The notes: generated by a model from the letters alone, not told the origin. A stretch of 22,932 nucleotides of DNA from an uncultured Clostridia bacterium (GCA_938049125.1 CALICR010000176.1:1-22932); one strand, 5' to 3'. Positions 6,764 to 13,587 are shown, counted from the stretch's first letter. Translations and numbers: made by a program.

Positions 6764-8188
6764 ATGTCACTTTCGGATATCATCCGCGTCCCCTTTGGAT
6801 ATTTGCTGGAGTGGCTCTATCTTCTGACGCATAACTACGGCGTCGCGCTGATTCTCTTCGGCGTGATCGTCAAGCTCGTCCTGCTGCCCGTCAGCATGAA
6901 GAGCAAGAAGAGCACTATGAAGATGAGCCGCCTGTCCCCCCAGCTCAAGGAGCTGGAGAAAAAGTACGGCGGCGATAAGGCGAAGTACCAGCAGGCCGTC
7001 ACGAGGTTTTACCAGGAGGAGGGCATCTCCCCCACCGGCGGCTGCCTCTGGAGCTTTATCCCCTTCTTTATCCTGATTCCCCTGTACCAGGTCATCCGCC
7101 AGCCCCTGGTCTATATGCTGCACCTGTCCTCCGACACGGCAGCCAGCATTGTCACGGCCCTGAAGGATCTGGGCGTGACCCTGGGCAAAAGCCAGTATTA
7201 TGAGCAGCTGGTCGCTGCCAGCAAGCTGCCCCAGTACCTGGACCAGGTGCGCAGCGCCGTCCCCGCCCTGAACGGTGTGGACATCCCCAACATCAACTTC
7301 TCCTTCCTGGGCCTGGACCTCAGTGCCATCCCGGAGGTCCGCTTCTGGACTCTCACGGGCTGGGCTGCCATCGGCCTGTTCCTGATCCCGCTGATCTCCG
7401 GCGCCATCAACTGGCTGAGCATGTGGATCGCCCAGAAGCAGAACGGCTCCGTAGCCACCGATGAAAAGGGCGAAAAGGGCGCCGCAGCCGACGCCGCTAT
7501 GGGCTCCATGAAGACCATGATGCTCATCATGCCCTTCTTCTCCATCTACATCGGCTTCACCATGCCGGCCAGTATCTCCGTGTACTGGATCACCCAGGGC
7601 CTGCTCGGCATCGTGCAGGAGTGGATCCTCACAAAGCACTACCGCAAGATCTACGATGCCGAGGACCTGGTCCGCCAGCAGCGCGCAGCGGAGCGGGCGG
7701 CCATCGAGGCGGAGCGCGAGCGCATCCGCGCCGAGCGCCGGGCCAAGAACCCCGAAGGCATCATCGACAACACCAGCAAGAAGAAGCTGAGAGCCCGCGA
7801 GAAGGCCGAGCGCGGCCCCGCCATTGAGGGCAAGCTGACGCCCGAGGAGCGCGAAGCCCTGCGGGCCCAGAAGGCCGCTGCCACCGGCGGCGACCCCAAC
7901 CGGCCCTACTGCCGCGGCCGTGCCTATGAGCCGGACCGCTACGGCAAGGACGGCGAGGTCCTGGTGGACGAGGCCGAGACGGAGGTCGTGGACGACTATG
8001 TGGAGCCCGAAGAGGACGTCCAGGTCGTAGACGACTACGAGGAAGCGGAGGAGACCGGCGCGGCGGACGAGCCCGCCGTGGATCCGGACGGGAAGACGGT
8101 TCCCGTGCTGCCCGCCGAGGAGCACGAGGGAGAGACCGTGGCGATCCTGCCTGAGGAAGCGCCCGAGGACCCGGAAACCAACGAGTAA
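6764..8188 (+). CDS. yidC: YidC/Oxa1-type membrane protein insertase with long acidic tail
   Basis: Insertase that places proteins in the cytoplasmic membrane, alone or with SecYEG; 474 residues. The ATG at 6764 has GGAGG at 6748-6752. Membrane segments are expected at about 14-42, 95-117, 196-221 and 250-290; the charged stretch at 45-80 is the cytoplasmic loop (KSKKSTMKMSRLSPQLKELE) typical of Gram-positive and clostridial YidC. A lysine (about 37) stands where I would expect the groove arginine. Residues 291-474 form an unusually long cytoplasmic tail: first a basic/acidic mixed helix (about 300-350), then from about 397 a strongly acidic region, roughly 40 percent Asp/Glu with one lysine. 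khpB follows 16 bases later. The family is secure; the function of the acidic tail is unknown. Confidence 0.96.
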   Translation: MSLSDIIRVPFGYLLEWLYLLTHNYGVALILFGVIVKLVLLPVSMKSKKSTMKMSRLSPQLKELEKKYGGDKAKYQQAVTRFYQEEGISPTGGCLWSFIPFFILIPLYQVIRQPLVYMLHLSSDTAASIVTALKDLGVTLGKSQYYEQLVAASKLPQYLDQVRSAVPALNGVDIPNINFSFLGLDLSAIPEVRFWTLTGWAAIGLFLIPLISGAINWLSMWIAQKQNGSVATDEKGEKGAAADAAMGSMKTMMLIMPFFSIYIGFTMPASISVYWITQGLLGIVQEWILTKHYRKIYDAEDLVRQQRAAERAAIEAERERIRAERRAKNPEGIIDNTSKKKLRAREKAERGPAIEGKLTPEEREALRAQKAAATGGDPNRPYCRGRAYEPDRYGKDGEVLVDEAETEVVDDYVEPEEDVQVVDDYEEAEETGAADEPAVDPDGKTVPVLPAEEHEGETVAILPEEAPEDPETNE

Positions 8189-8204
8189 GTAGGAGCATTC
8201 ACGC

Positions 8205-9140
8205 ATGGAAAAGAGTATTATTGCCACCGGCAAAACGCTGGAGTCCGCCATCGACGCCGCCCTGCGGCAGCTTGGGATGGACCGGGACAGCGTTTCCGTG
8301 GAGATCATTCGCAACGCAAAGTCCGGCTTCCTCGGCTTCGGCGCCGTGGATGCGCAGGTCAAGGTGACCTATGAGGCGCCCGACGAGGAGGATGCAGGTC
8401 CGAAGCCGGCGCTGTCGTCGGCCTCCCGGACCCGTCCCCGCCATGTGACCGCGCCGGTCACGGCCCCGGTCCCCCAGGCGCCCGCCGCGCCCCGGACTCC
8501 GGCGGCCCCCAAGGCCCCGCAGCCCCAGCAGGAGCGCCGTCCGGCCCGCCAGCCCCAGGAGCCCCGCCCCCAGCAGGAGCGGAAGCCCCAGGAGCAGCGC
8601 CCCGCACCCCGTCCCGCCGTTCCGGCGGAGCCGGTGGTCTACACCCCCGCCGCGCCCGGCTCGACGGAGGAGCGGATCGAGGCCTTCATCAAGGGCCTGC
8701 TGGAGCACATGGGCTCCGACGCGGTGCCCCACGCCGTCAAGACCGGCGAGGACAGCTACCAGGTGGACCTGGTGGGCGACAACCTCGGTATGCTGATCGG
8801 CCGCCGCGGCGATACGCTGGACGCCATCCAGCACCTGACGAATTACGCCGTGAACCGTGACGCGGGTAAGCGCGCCCGCATCAGTGTGGACGCGGAGCAC
8901 TACCGCCAGAAGCGGGAGGAATCCCTCCAGCGCCTGGCCGCCAAGGTGGCCGGCAAGGTCGTGAAGTACCGCCGGAACATCACCCTGGAGCCGATGAACG
9001 CCTATGAGCGCCATGTGATCCACGCGGCGCTCCAGGACACGCCCAATGTGACCACCTACTCCACCGGCACGGAGCCGAACCGCCGGATCGTGGTGGCCTA
9101 CAGCCGTGACGGCGCGGCCTTCCGGGACGAGGACGAATAA
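8205..9140 (+). CDS. khpB: KhpB/Jag RNA-binding protein (Jag_N, KH and R3H domains)
   Basis: Cytoplasmic RNA-binding protein that in Firmicutes works with KhpA in cell-elongation control; 311 residues. The ATG at 8205 has AGGAG nine bases upstream. Domains: Jag_N at 1-57, with the family motif AKSGFLGFG at 38-46; a linker of about 95 residues (58-150) rich in Pro, Gln, Arg and Ala with repeated PQQER/PQE units; a KH domain at about 154-230 with its GRRG loop at 199-202; and an R3H-like domain at about 232-300 ending NRRIVVAYSRDG. The yidC-khpB pairing is conserved in Firmicutes. A strong terminator follows, so the gene closes the operon; mnmE, often next in Firmicutes, is absent. Confidence 0.95.
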   Translation: MEKSIIATGKTLESAIDAALRQLGMDRDSVSVEIIRNAKSGFLGFGAVDAQVKVTYEAPDEEDAGPKPALSSASRTRPRHVTAPVTAPVPQAPAAPRTPAAPKAPQPQQERRPARQPQEPRPQQERKPQEQRPAPRPAVPAEPVVYTPAAPGSTEERIEAFIKGLLEHMGSDAVPHAVKTGEDSYQVDLVGDNLGMLIGRRGDTLDAIQHLTNYAVNRDAGKRARISVDAEHYRQKREESLQRLAAKVAGKVVKYRRNITLEPMNAYERHVIHAALQDTPNVTTYSTGTEPNRRIVVAYSRDGAAFRDEDE

Positions 9141-9143
9141 CGA

Positions 9144-9181
9144 AAAAAACAGGGGCGGAAGAAGTTCCGACCCTGTTTTTT
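9144..9181 (+). terminator. Terminator of the rpmH-khpB operon
   Basis: A long stem (9144-9160 with 9165-9181, one G-A mismatch) with a GAAG loop, A-run on the left and T-run on the right. It could act on both strands. Confidence 0.9.
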
Positions 9182-9197
9182 CTACAAATTACCATCA

Positions 9198-9220
9198 TTT
9201 TATGTGAATATCGCATAAAA
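9198..9220. promoter_or_regulatory. Inverted repeat, candidate operator of the XRE regulator
   Basis: Arms TTTTATGTG (9198-9206) and CGCATAAAA (9212-9220) match at eight of nine pairs around a 5-base centre. The repeat ends one base before the -35 box at 9222, a usual place for a repressor site of a small Cro/CI-type protein. Binding is inferred. Confidence 0.5.
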
Positions 9221-9221
9221 G

Positions 9222-9251
9222 TTGCGCAGAGAATAACGGCTATGTTATGAT
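9222..9251 (+). promoter_or_regulatory. Probable promoter of the small XRE gene
   Basis: TTGCGC (9222-9227) and TATGAT (9246-9251), spacer 18 bases. The transcript would start about 10 bases before the gene, so the leader is very short and the ribosome site (GGTGATGG) weak. Confidence 0.55.
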
Positions 9252-9268
9252 AGGCGCGGTGATGGAAA

Positions 9269-9472
9269 ATGGCGTACAGCCGAATTCGGGACTTACGGGA
9301 GCACAACCATTATACGCAAAAGAGAATTGCGGAATTGCTGCACGTCTCTCAGGCGACATACTCACGGTATGAGTCCGGCGCGCTGGACATTCCCATTCAG
9401 GCGCTGCTGGTTCTGGCGGATTTCTATGATGTCTCGGTGGATTTTTTGCTGGGACGTATGTCAAAAAAATAA
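9269..9472 (+). CDS. Small XRE-family (Cro/CI-type) helix-turn-helix protein
   Basis: A 67-residue protein that is almost entirely one HTH_3 domain. IRDLREHNHYTQKRIAELLH (6-25) gives the first helices, VSQATYSRYESG (26-37) the recognition helix, and the remainder (IQALLVLADFYDVSVDFLLG) is the classic end of this family. It is probably a DNA-binding repressor acting as a dimer. There is no sensor or enzymatic domain. It stands alone between two terminator-like hairpins, with a palindrome next to its promoter, suggesting self-regulation. The target genes are unknown; no toxin or phage gene lies next to it. The ATG at 9269 is the only good start, though its ribosome site is weak. Confidence 0.85.
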   Translation: MAYSRIRDLREHNHYTQKRIAELLHVSQATYSRYESGALDIPIQALLVLADFYDVSVDFLLGRMSKK

Positions 9473-9483
9473 TGGGAGCTTCG

Positions 9484-9514
9484 CCGGGGGCCTGTTGGCC
9501 GCCGGTTTTCTTTG
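9484..9514 (+). terminator. Probable terminator of the XRE gene
   Basis: Nine-base arms (9484-9492 with 9497-9505 approximately, one mismatch) around TGTT, followed by the T-rich run GGTTTTCTTT, 12 bases after the stop. Confidence 0.55.
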
Positions 9515-9573
9515 CGCCCGGCCTGTGTCCGTGGGACCGGGAGCTGAACGGTCCGGCCCTCGGGACGCAAACA

Positions 9574-9603
9574 GCCCGGCGGGACGCTGCGGTCCGGCCG
9601 GGC
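9574..9603 (-). terminator. Hairpin downstream of the CBS gene, possible weak terminator
   Basis: Twelve-base arms (9574-9585 with 9592-9603, one mismatch) lie 17 bases past the stop of the minus-strand CBS gene. The T run that follows on the minus strand is short (TGTTTG), so termination may be partial. Confidence 0.45.
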
Positions 9604-9620
9604 GGAGGTTCGGTATGCGG

Positions 9621-10046
9621 TCACTTCACCGCCGCTTCCTCGGGGGTGATGTAGGTGTCCAGGCAGTAGCGCATGATGGCGCGGCGGGTGATGATGCCGA
9701 TGAAGCTGCCCTTGTCGTCGATGACGGGCACGAAGTTCTGATCGACGGCCTTGGTGAGCAGGTCCTCAATGTCCGTGGTGACGGCCACCGGCGCGTTGTC
9801 GCGGCGGTGCTTGATCTCCATGATGCCGTGCTCCTCGGTCTGCTTGAGGTCCATGCGGCAGAGGTCCTTAGAGGCCCAGAGCAGGTCGCCCTCCGTCAGG
9901 GAGCCGACGTATTTCCCATCCCGGTCCAGGATCGGGATCGCCGAATAGCCGGAAAGCTCCATGCGCTCCAGTGCCTGCCGGATGGTGAAGTCGGAATACA
10001 GGTAGGAGCAGCTGGCCTTCGGCGTCAGGAAAAACAGGATATTCAT
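9621..10046 (-). CDS. Two-CBS-domain protein
   Basis: A 141-residue stand-alone CBS pair. The first CBS motif spans about 16-65 (FTIRQALERMELSGYSAIPI ... GKYVGSLTEGDLL) and the second about 85-130 (VTTDIEDLLTKAVDQNFVPV ... GSFIGIITRRAIM). Such Bateman modules bind adenine nucleotides and report energy state, usually to a partner protein; no output domain is present here. The start at 10046 is chosen because AGGAGG (complement of 10057-10062) lies upstream; in-frame ATGs further upstream lie at or before that ribosome site. It is transcribed away from the AraC-type gene, sharing an intergenic space of 154 bases. Function beyond ligand sensing cannot be read from the sequence. Confidence 0.88.
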   Translation of the reverse strand: MNILFFLTPKASCSYLYSDFTIRQALERMELSGYSAIPILDRDGKYVGSLTEGDLLWASKDLCRMDLKQTEEHGIMEIKHRRDNAPVAVTTDIEDLLTKAVDQNFVPVIDDKGSFIGIITRRAIMRYCLDTYITPEEAAVK

Positions 10047-10140
10047 AACGGACAGGCCTCCTTTCATAAACATTCTACCATGCCCGGGTGGCGGAAGCGT
10101 GAACGAATTGTAAACGAGACCGCAGAAATGCGAAAAAAGT

Positions 10141-10180
10141 TTTGCACAATTTGCATGATCTGTGCTATACTGAGTGCAAA
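10141..10180. promoter_or_regulatory. TTTGCAC repeats in the AraC-gene promoter, candidate regulator sites
   Basis: TTTGCAC at 10141-10147, TTTGCA again at 10150-10155, and the reverse complement GTGCAAA at 10174-10180. The first two overlap the -35 region and spacer and the third lies just past the -10, a layout that suits autorepression. TTTGCACAAT recurs upstream of the dapF promoter (11046-11055). Confidence 0.45.
10142..10171 (+). promoter_or_regulatory. Promoter of the AraC-family gene
   Basis: TTGCAC (10142-10147) and TATACT (10166-10171) with an 18-base spacer. Expected start of transcription near 10178, about 23 bases before the ATG. Confidence 0.7.
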
Positions 10181-10200
10181 TTATGCGGGGAGGGAACGGT

Positions 10201-11037
10201 ATGGAACCGCTGAGCTACGAGAAAAGGGGCTACCTTCGGGAGGATTTCCGCCTGTTTCACCTGGCGGACGACAAGCTTGGCCCCATGGCCTACCACTATC
10301 ACACCTTCCACAAGATCATTTTCCTCCTGGCGGGCCGGACCGGCTATGCCATCGAGGGCGAGCGCTACGACCTGCGCCCCGGGGACTTCGTCCTGGTGGG
10401 CCGCGGCAGCATCCACCGCCCGGAGGCGGAGCGCGGCGTCTTCTACGAGCGCGTGATCCTCTACCTCTCGCCGGAGTACCTGAGCCGCCCCCGGGCCGGG
10501 GACTGCGACCTCGGGGCCTGCTTCGCCCGGGCCCAGTCGGACTTTCATTATGTCTACCACAGCGCTGCCACGGACCGCATCCGCAGCCTGCTCCAGGCCC
10601 TGGAGGAGGCGGAAGGGGAGCAGGAATTCGGCGCGGAGCTGCTCCGCCAGTCTCTGCTGATTCAGCTCATGGTGGAGGTGAACCGGGTCACGTCCCGGAA
10701 CCGCTACATCACGGCCACGGCGGGCGACTCGAAGATCGTCTCCATCCTCCAGTACCTGAGCCTGAACCTGACGGAGCCGCTGTCCATCGACGACATCGCC
10801 GAGCGGTTCTACATCAGCAAGTACCATATGATGCGCCGCTTCAAGGAGGAGACGGGCTATACCATCCACAGCTACGTGGCGGAAAAGCGCCTGCTGCTGG
10901 CGCGCCAGCTGCTCCAGAGCGGCCAGAGCGTCACCGAGGCCTGCTACCGCAGCGGCTACCAGGACTATTCCACGTTCTCCCGGGCCTACCGGAAGCGCTT
11001 CGGCGCGTCGCCCTCCGCAGACCAGCGTCGGGGATGA
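10201..11037 (+). CDS. AraC-family transcriptional regulator with cupin sensor domain
   Basis: A 278-residue regulator. The N-terminal half (about 25-90) is a cupin-type ligand-binding fold, with YHYHTFHKIIFLLAG and LRPGDFVLVGRGSIHRPE as its two signature strands. The C-terminal half (about 178-272) holds the two AraC helix-turn-helix motifs: LSIDDIAERFYISKYHMMRR and VTEACYRSGYQDYSTFSRAY, followed by KRFGASP. The ATG at 10201 is chosen because GGGGAGGGA lies 7-15 bases upstream; an earlier in-frame ATG at 10174 is the probable transcription start region. dapF follows after 89 bases behind its own promoter. Shared TTTGCACAAT elements suggest it regulates itself and the dapF-symporter operon. 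The ligand is unknown; cupin AraC proteins often sense sugars or small acids. Confidence 0.92.
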   Translation: MEPLSYEKRGYLREDFRLFHLADDKLGPMAYHYHTFHKIIFLLAGRTGYAIEGERYDLRPGDFVLVGRGSIHRPEAERGVFYERVILYLSPEYLSRPRAGDCDLGACFARAQSDFHYVYHSAATDRIRSLLQALEEAEGEQEFGAELLRQSLLIQLMVEVNRVTSRNRYITATAGDSKIVSILQYLSLNLTEPLSIDDIAERFYISKYHMMRRFKEETGYTIHSYVAEKRLLLARQLLQSGQSVTEACYRSGYQDYSTFSRAYRKRFGASPSADQRRG

Positions 11038-11045
11038 GCGCAGGA

Positions 11046-11055
11046 TTTGCACAAT
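11046..11055 (+). promoter_or_regulatory. TTTGCACAAT element upstream of dapF promoter
   Basis: Identical to 10141-10150 in the promoter of the AraC-type gene, and followed in both places by TGC after one or two bases. It ends 17 bases before the dapF -35 box, around -54 to -62 from the expected start, a typical site for an AraC-type activator. Role inferred. Confidence 0.45.
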
Positions 11056-11072
11056 AATGCGCACACCGTGTG

Positions 11073-11101
11073 TTTACAGCGGGAATTCCTGCTGATATAC
11101 T
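11073..11101 (+). promoter_or_regulatory. Promoter of the dapF-symporter operon
   Basis: TTTACA (11073-11078) and TATACT (11096-11101) with a 17-base spacer, about 25 bases ahead of the dapF ATG. Confidence 0.8.
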
Positions 11102-11126
11102 AAGTAAGAAACTGGGAGGTGAGCCG

Positions 11127-11975
11127 ATGAAGTTTCACAAGATGAACGGTGCGGGAAACGACTTCCTGATCCTGAACGACTTGGACGGCAGCGTGCCCGA
11201 ATCGGCTTTTCCGGCGCTGGCGCGGACGCTCTGCGAGCGGCATCTCTCCATCGGGGCCGACGGCCTGATGGCGGTGGTCCCGGCGCAGCACGGCGGCGAC
11301 TACCGGATGCTCTTCTTCAACTCCGACGGCTCCCTCGGCGAGATGTGCGGCAACGGTGCGCGCTGCATCTGCCGCTATGGCTTCGAGCTGGGCCTGGCGG
11401 GGGAGACGCAGCGGGTGGAGACCACCGCCGGTCTCGTGACAGGACGGCGCATTGATCGCAGGAACTACCGCATCCGGCTCAACGATCCGACGGTGATCCG
11501 GCTGGACTGCCCGGTAGAGGCCCTGGGCCGCACCTGGCAGGGCGGCTATGTGGAGCTGGGCGACCCCGGCCTGCCCCATGCGGTGATCCCGCTGGAGGGG
11601 CTGCGGGAAAAGTCCAACGCCGACCTCTTCGAGCTGGGGCGGACGCTCCGCTCCCATCCGGCCTATCCCAAGGGCGCGAACGTCAACTTCTGCGAGATCG
11701 TCGGCCCAGACGAGATTGTGGCCCGGACCTTTGAGCGCGGCGTGGAGGATTTTACCTACGCCTGCGGCACCGGTGCCGGTTCCCTGGTCACGGTGCTGAC
11801 GCTGCTGGGCCGGGTCTCCGGCCGGGACACGGCGGTCCGGATGCCCGGCGGCCTGCTCCGCGTCACCGTGGACCAGGAGGCGGGGCGCGTCCGGAATCTC
11901 TTCCTCACCGGCCCGACCAACATGGTCTGCGAGGGCGAGATCACGGACGAAGAGCTGAGCGAAGCACTGACCTGA
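11127..11975 (+). CDS. dapF: Diaminopimelate epimerase (DapF) family protein
   Basis: Cofactor-independent epimerase expected to turn LL- into meso-diaminopimelate for lysine and peptidoglycan; 282 residues, normal length. The ATG at 11127 follows GGGAGGT. It begins MKFHKMNGAGNDFLILND, as DapF does. The two catalytic cysteines are present: Cys74 in EMCGNGARC and Cys213 in ACGTGAGS, and the FNSDGS and ERGVED motifs are intact. One oddity: where most DapF proteins read GNPH, this one reads GLPH (about 148-151), so an asparagine that contacts the substrate is replaced by leucine. It is followed 30 bases later by a symporter gene, probably in the same transcript. Canonical DapF remains the most likely function; a related amino-acid epimerase is possible. 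Confidence 0.9.
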   Translation: MKFHKMNGAGNDFLILNDLDGSVPESAFPALARTLCERHLSIGADGLMAVVPAQHGGDYRMLFFNSDGSLGEMCGNGARCICRYGFELGLAGETQRVETTAGLVTGRRIDRRNYRIRLNDPTVIRLDCPVEALGRTWQGGYVELGDPGLPHAVIPLEGLREKSNADLFELGRTLRSHPAYPKGANVNFCEIVGPDEIVARTFERGVEDFTYACGTGAGSLVTVLTLLGRVSGRDTAVRMPGGLLRVTVDQEAGRVRNLFLTGPTNMVCEGEITDEELSEALT

Positions 11976-12005
11976 GAGAATGAAATCATATTGGAGGGAC
12001 AATCT

Positions 12006-13274
12006 GTGAAGAAAAGATCGTTTCTGAAGGACTACTGGTTTATCATCTGTATGTTGACCGGCATCGTTGCGGGCTGCATCGTCGGCGCGGTCTGGCCCGG
12101 CGCGACCGCGCTGGAGCCGCTCGGCACCGTGTTCATCAACATGATGTTCTGCGTCGTGGTGCCGATGGTGTTCTGCTCCATCGCCTCCGCCATTGCGAAC
12201 ATGAAGACCCCCAAGCGGGCCGGTAAGGTCATGGGCGTCACCATCGTCACATTCGTGGTGACGGCTGCCATTGCCGCCGTTATCATGTACGTGATTGTGC
12301 GGCTGATTCCGCTGGTCTCGGGCCGCTACACGGCGGTCGAGGGCGAGGTCGGCGACACGCTGGGCGTCGCGGACATGATCATCAACTTCTTCACGAAGCC
12401 AGACTTCATGGAGCTGCTGAGCCGCCGCGCAATCCTTCCGCTGATCGTGGCTGCCATTCTCTTCGGCTTTGGCGTGCAGATGTCCGGCGGTCCGGAGACC
12501 AAGACCGCGGCCATCCTGGCGGACCTCACCAACTGTATCATGAAGACCGTCAAGATCATCACCTACTATGCACCCATCGGCTTCTTCGGCTTCTTCGCCT
12601 ACCTCGTGGCGACCTACGGCCCGGAGCTCATCGGCGACTACAGCCGCACGCTCATCATCTACTACGTGGTGTGCTTTGTCTACATGTTCGTTTTCTTCCC
12701 GATCTACGCCCGCTTCGGCGGCGGCAAGGGTGCGGCGAAGCTCATGTTCAAGAAGCTGTTCCGCCCGGCGGCGGTCTCCTTCGGCACCTGCTCCTCCGTT
12801 GCGACCATCCCCACGAACCTGGAGGTTGCGGAAGAGACCGGCATCCCCAAGGACATCAGTGAGATCGTGGTGCCCATGGGCGCGACGATGCACATGGACG
12901 GCAGCGCCATGTCCGCCATTATGAAGGTGGCTTTCCTCTTCGGCATCTTCGGGCAGGACTTCGGCACGGGCCGCGCCATCCTGGCTGTCATCGTCGCCGT
13001 GTTCTCCTCGGTCGCCATGTCCGGCATCCCCGGCGGCGGCGGCACCGGCGAGCTGGTACTCTGCACCATCTTCTTCCCGGATCAGCTGGCGGTCGCGTAT
13101 CCCATCGCGCTGGCCATCGGCAACCTGATCGATCCCCCGGCCACCATGGTCAACGCCGCCGGCGACTACGTCGTCTCCTACATCGTCGCCCGCTTCGTGG
13201 ACGGAAAGGATTGGCTCGCTAAGGCCATGGCCAAGGACAAAAAGGAAGCCATCGACGAGATGAAGAACTCCTGA
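12006..13274 (+). CDS. DAACS-family (dicarboxylate/amino acid:cation) symporter, atypical substrate site
   Basis: Polytopic sodium- or proton-coupled symporter of the glutamate/dicarboxylate carrier fold; 422 residues. GTG at 12006 is chosen because GGAGGG ends seven bases upstream; an in-frame TTG at 11991 overlaps that site. Family landmarks: hairpin HP1 with SFGTCSS (258-264), the TM7 motif as HMDGS (296-300; NMDGT in characterised members), HP2 with GIPGGG (340-345), and TM8 DPPATMVNAAGD (376-387). Aligned to GltPh (DMGRTMVNVTGD), the arginine that grips the acidic side chain is alanine (379), while Asp376, Thr380, Asn383 and Asp387 are kept. The HP1 arginine of GltPh is cysteine here. 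This argues against aspartate or dicarboxylates as substrate; a neutral or unusual amino acid is my inference. It lies in an operon with dapF. Confidence 0.9.
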   Translation: MKKRSFLKDYWFIICMLTGIVAGCIVGAVWPGATALEPLGTVFINMMFCVVVPMVFCSIASAIANMKTPKRAGKVMGVTIVTFVVTAAIAAVIMYVIVRLIPLVSGRYTAVEGEVGDTLGVADMIINFFTKPDFMELLSRRAILPLIVAAILFGFGVQMSGGPETKTAAILADLTNCIMKTVKIITYYAPIGFFGFFAYLVATYGPELIGDYSRTLIIYYVVCFVYMFVFFPIYARFGGGKGAAKLMFKKLFRPAAVSFGTCSSVATIPTNLEVAEETGIPKDISEIVVPMGATMHMDGSAMSAIMKVAFLFGIFGQDFGTGRAILAVIVAVFSSVAMSGIPGGGGTGELVLCTIFFPDQLAVAYPIALAIGNLIDPPATMVNAAGDYVVSYIVARFVDGKDWLAKAMAKDKKEAIDEMKNS

Positions 13275-13288
13275 TTTCGAAAAACAGC

Positions 13289-13326
13289 GCCCCGGATGCG
13301 GTGGAAACCGCATCCGGGGCATTCTG
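13289..13326 (+). terminator. Terminator-like hairpin after the symporter gene
   Basis: A perfect 14-bp GC-rich stem (13289-13302 with 13307-13320) with a GGAA loop, 14 bases past the stop. The trailing sequence ATTCTGT is only weakly T-rich. Confidence 0.7.
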
Positions 13327-13587
13327 TATGTCCCGAAGGTGGAACAAGGCAGGGGCGGCAGAATGGAGGATCAACGGGCGGGATGCCTTGCGCCGACGGA
13401 GGCTCAGACGCAGAGCGGCAGCGGAGAGAGGGTCAGAGAGCGGCACGCAATTGAGGGCCTGAATGCCCTCAATTGGGCCACTGAGGCGAGCCCACGGTGT
13501 GGGGCAGCACGGGCGCAGGGGCGGGCTATCCTGTGTGCCGGGCCGGGACCGCAGTATGTTACTCCGAAAGAGGCAGCAGACAAAGCT
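13327..13587. other. Gene-free stretch containing a perfect 11-bp palindromic hairpin
   Basis: I see no credible gene here; open frames on both strands have no recognisable domain and no ribosome site. The notable structure is CAATTGAGGGC (13448-13458), loop CTGAAT, and GCCCTCAATTG (13465-13475), perfectly complementary and without a T run on either side. It may be part of a dispersed intergenic repeat or of a small RNA, but the window holds only one copy. Confidence 0.5.

Noticed and set aside
9327..11057. A 576-codon plus-strand frame running through the XRE, CBS and AraC genes
   Set aside because: It overlaps three recognisable genes in other frames or strands and has no ribosome site or domain.
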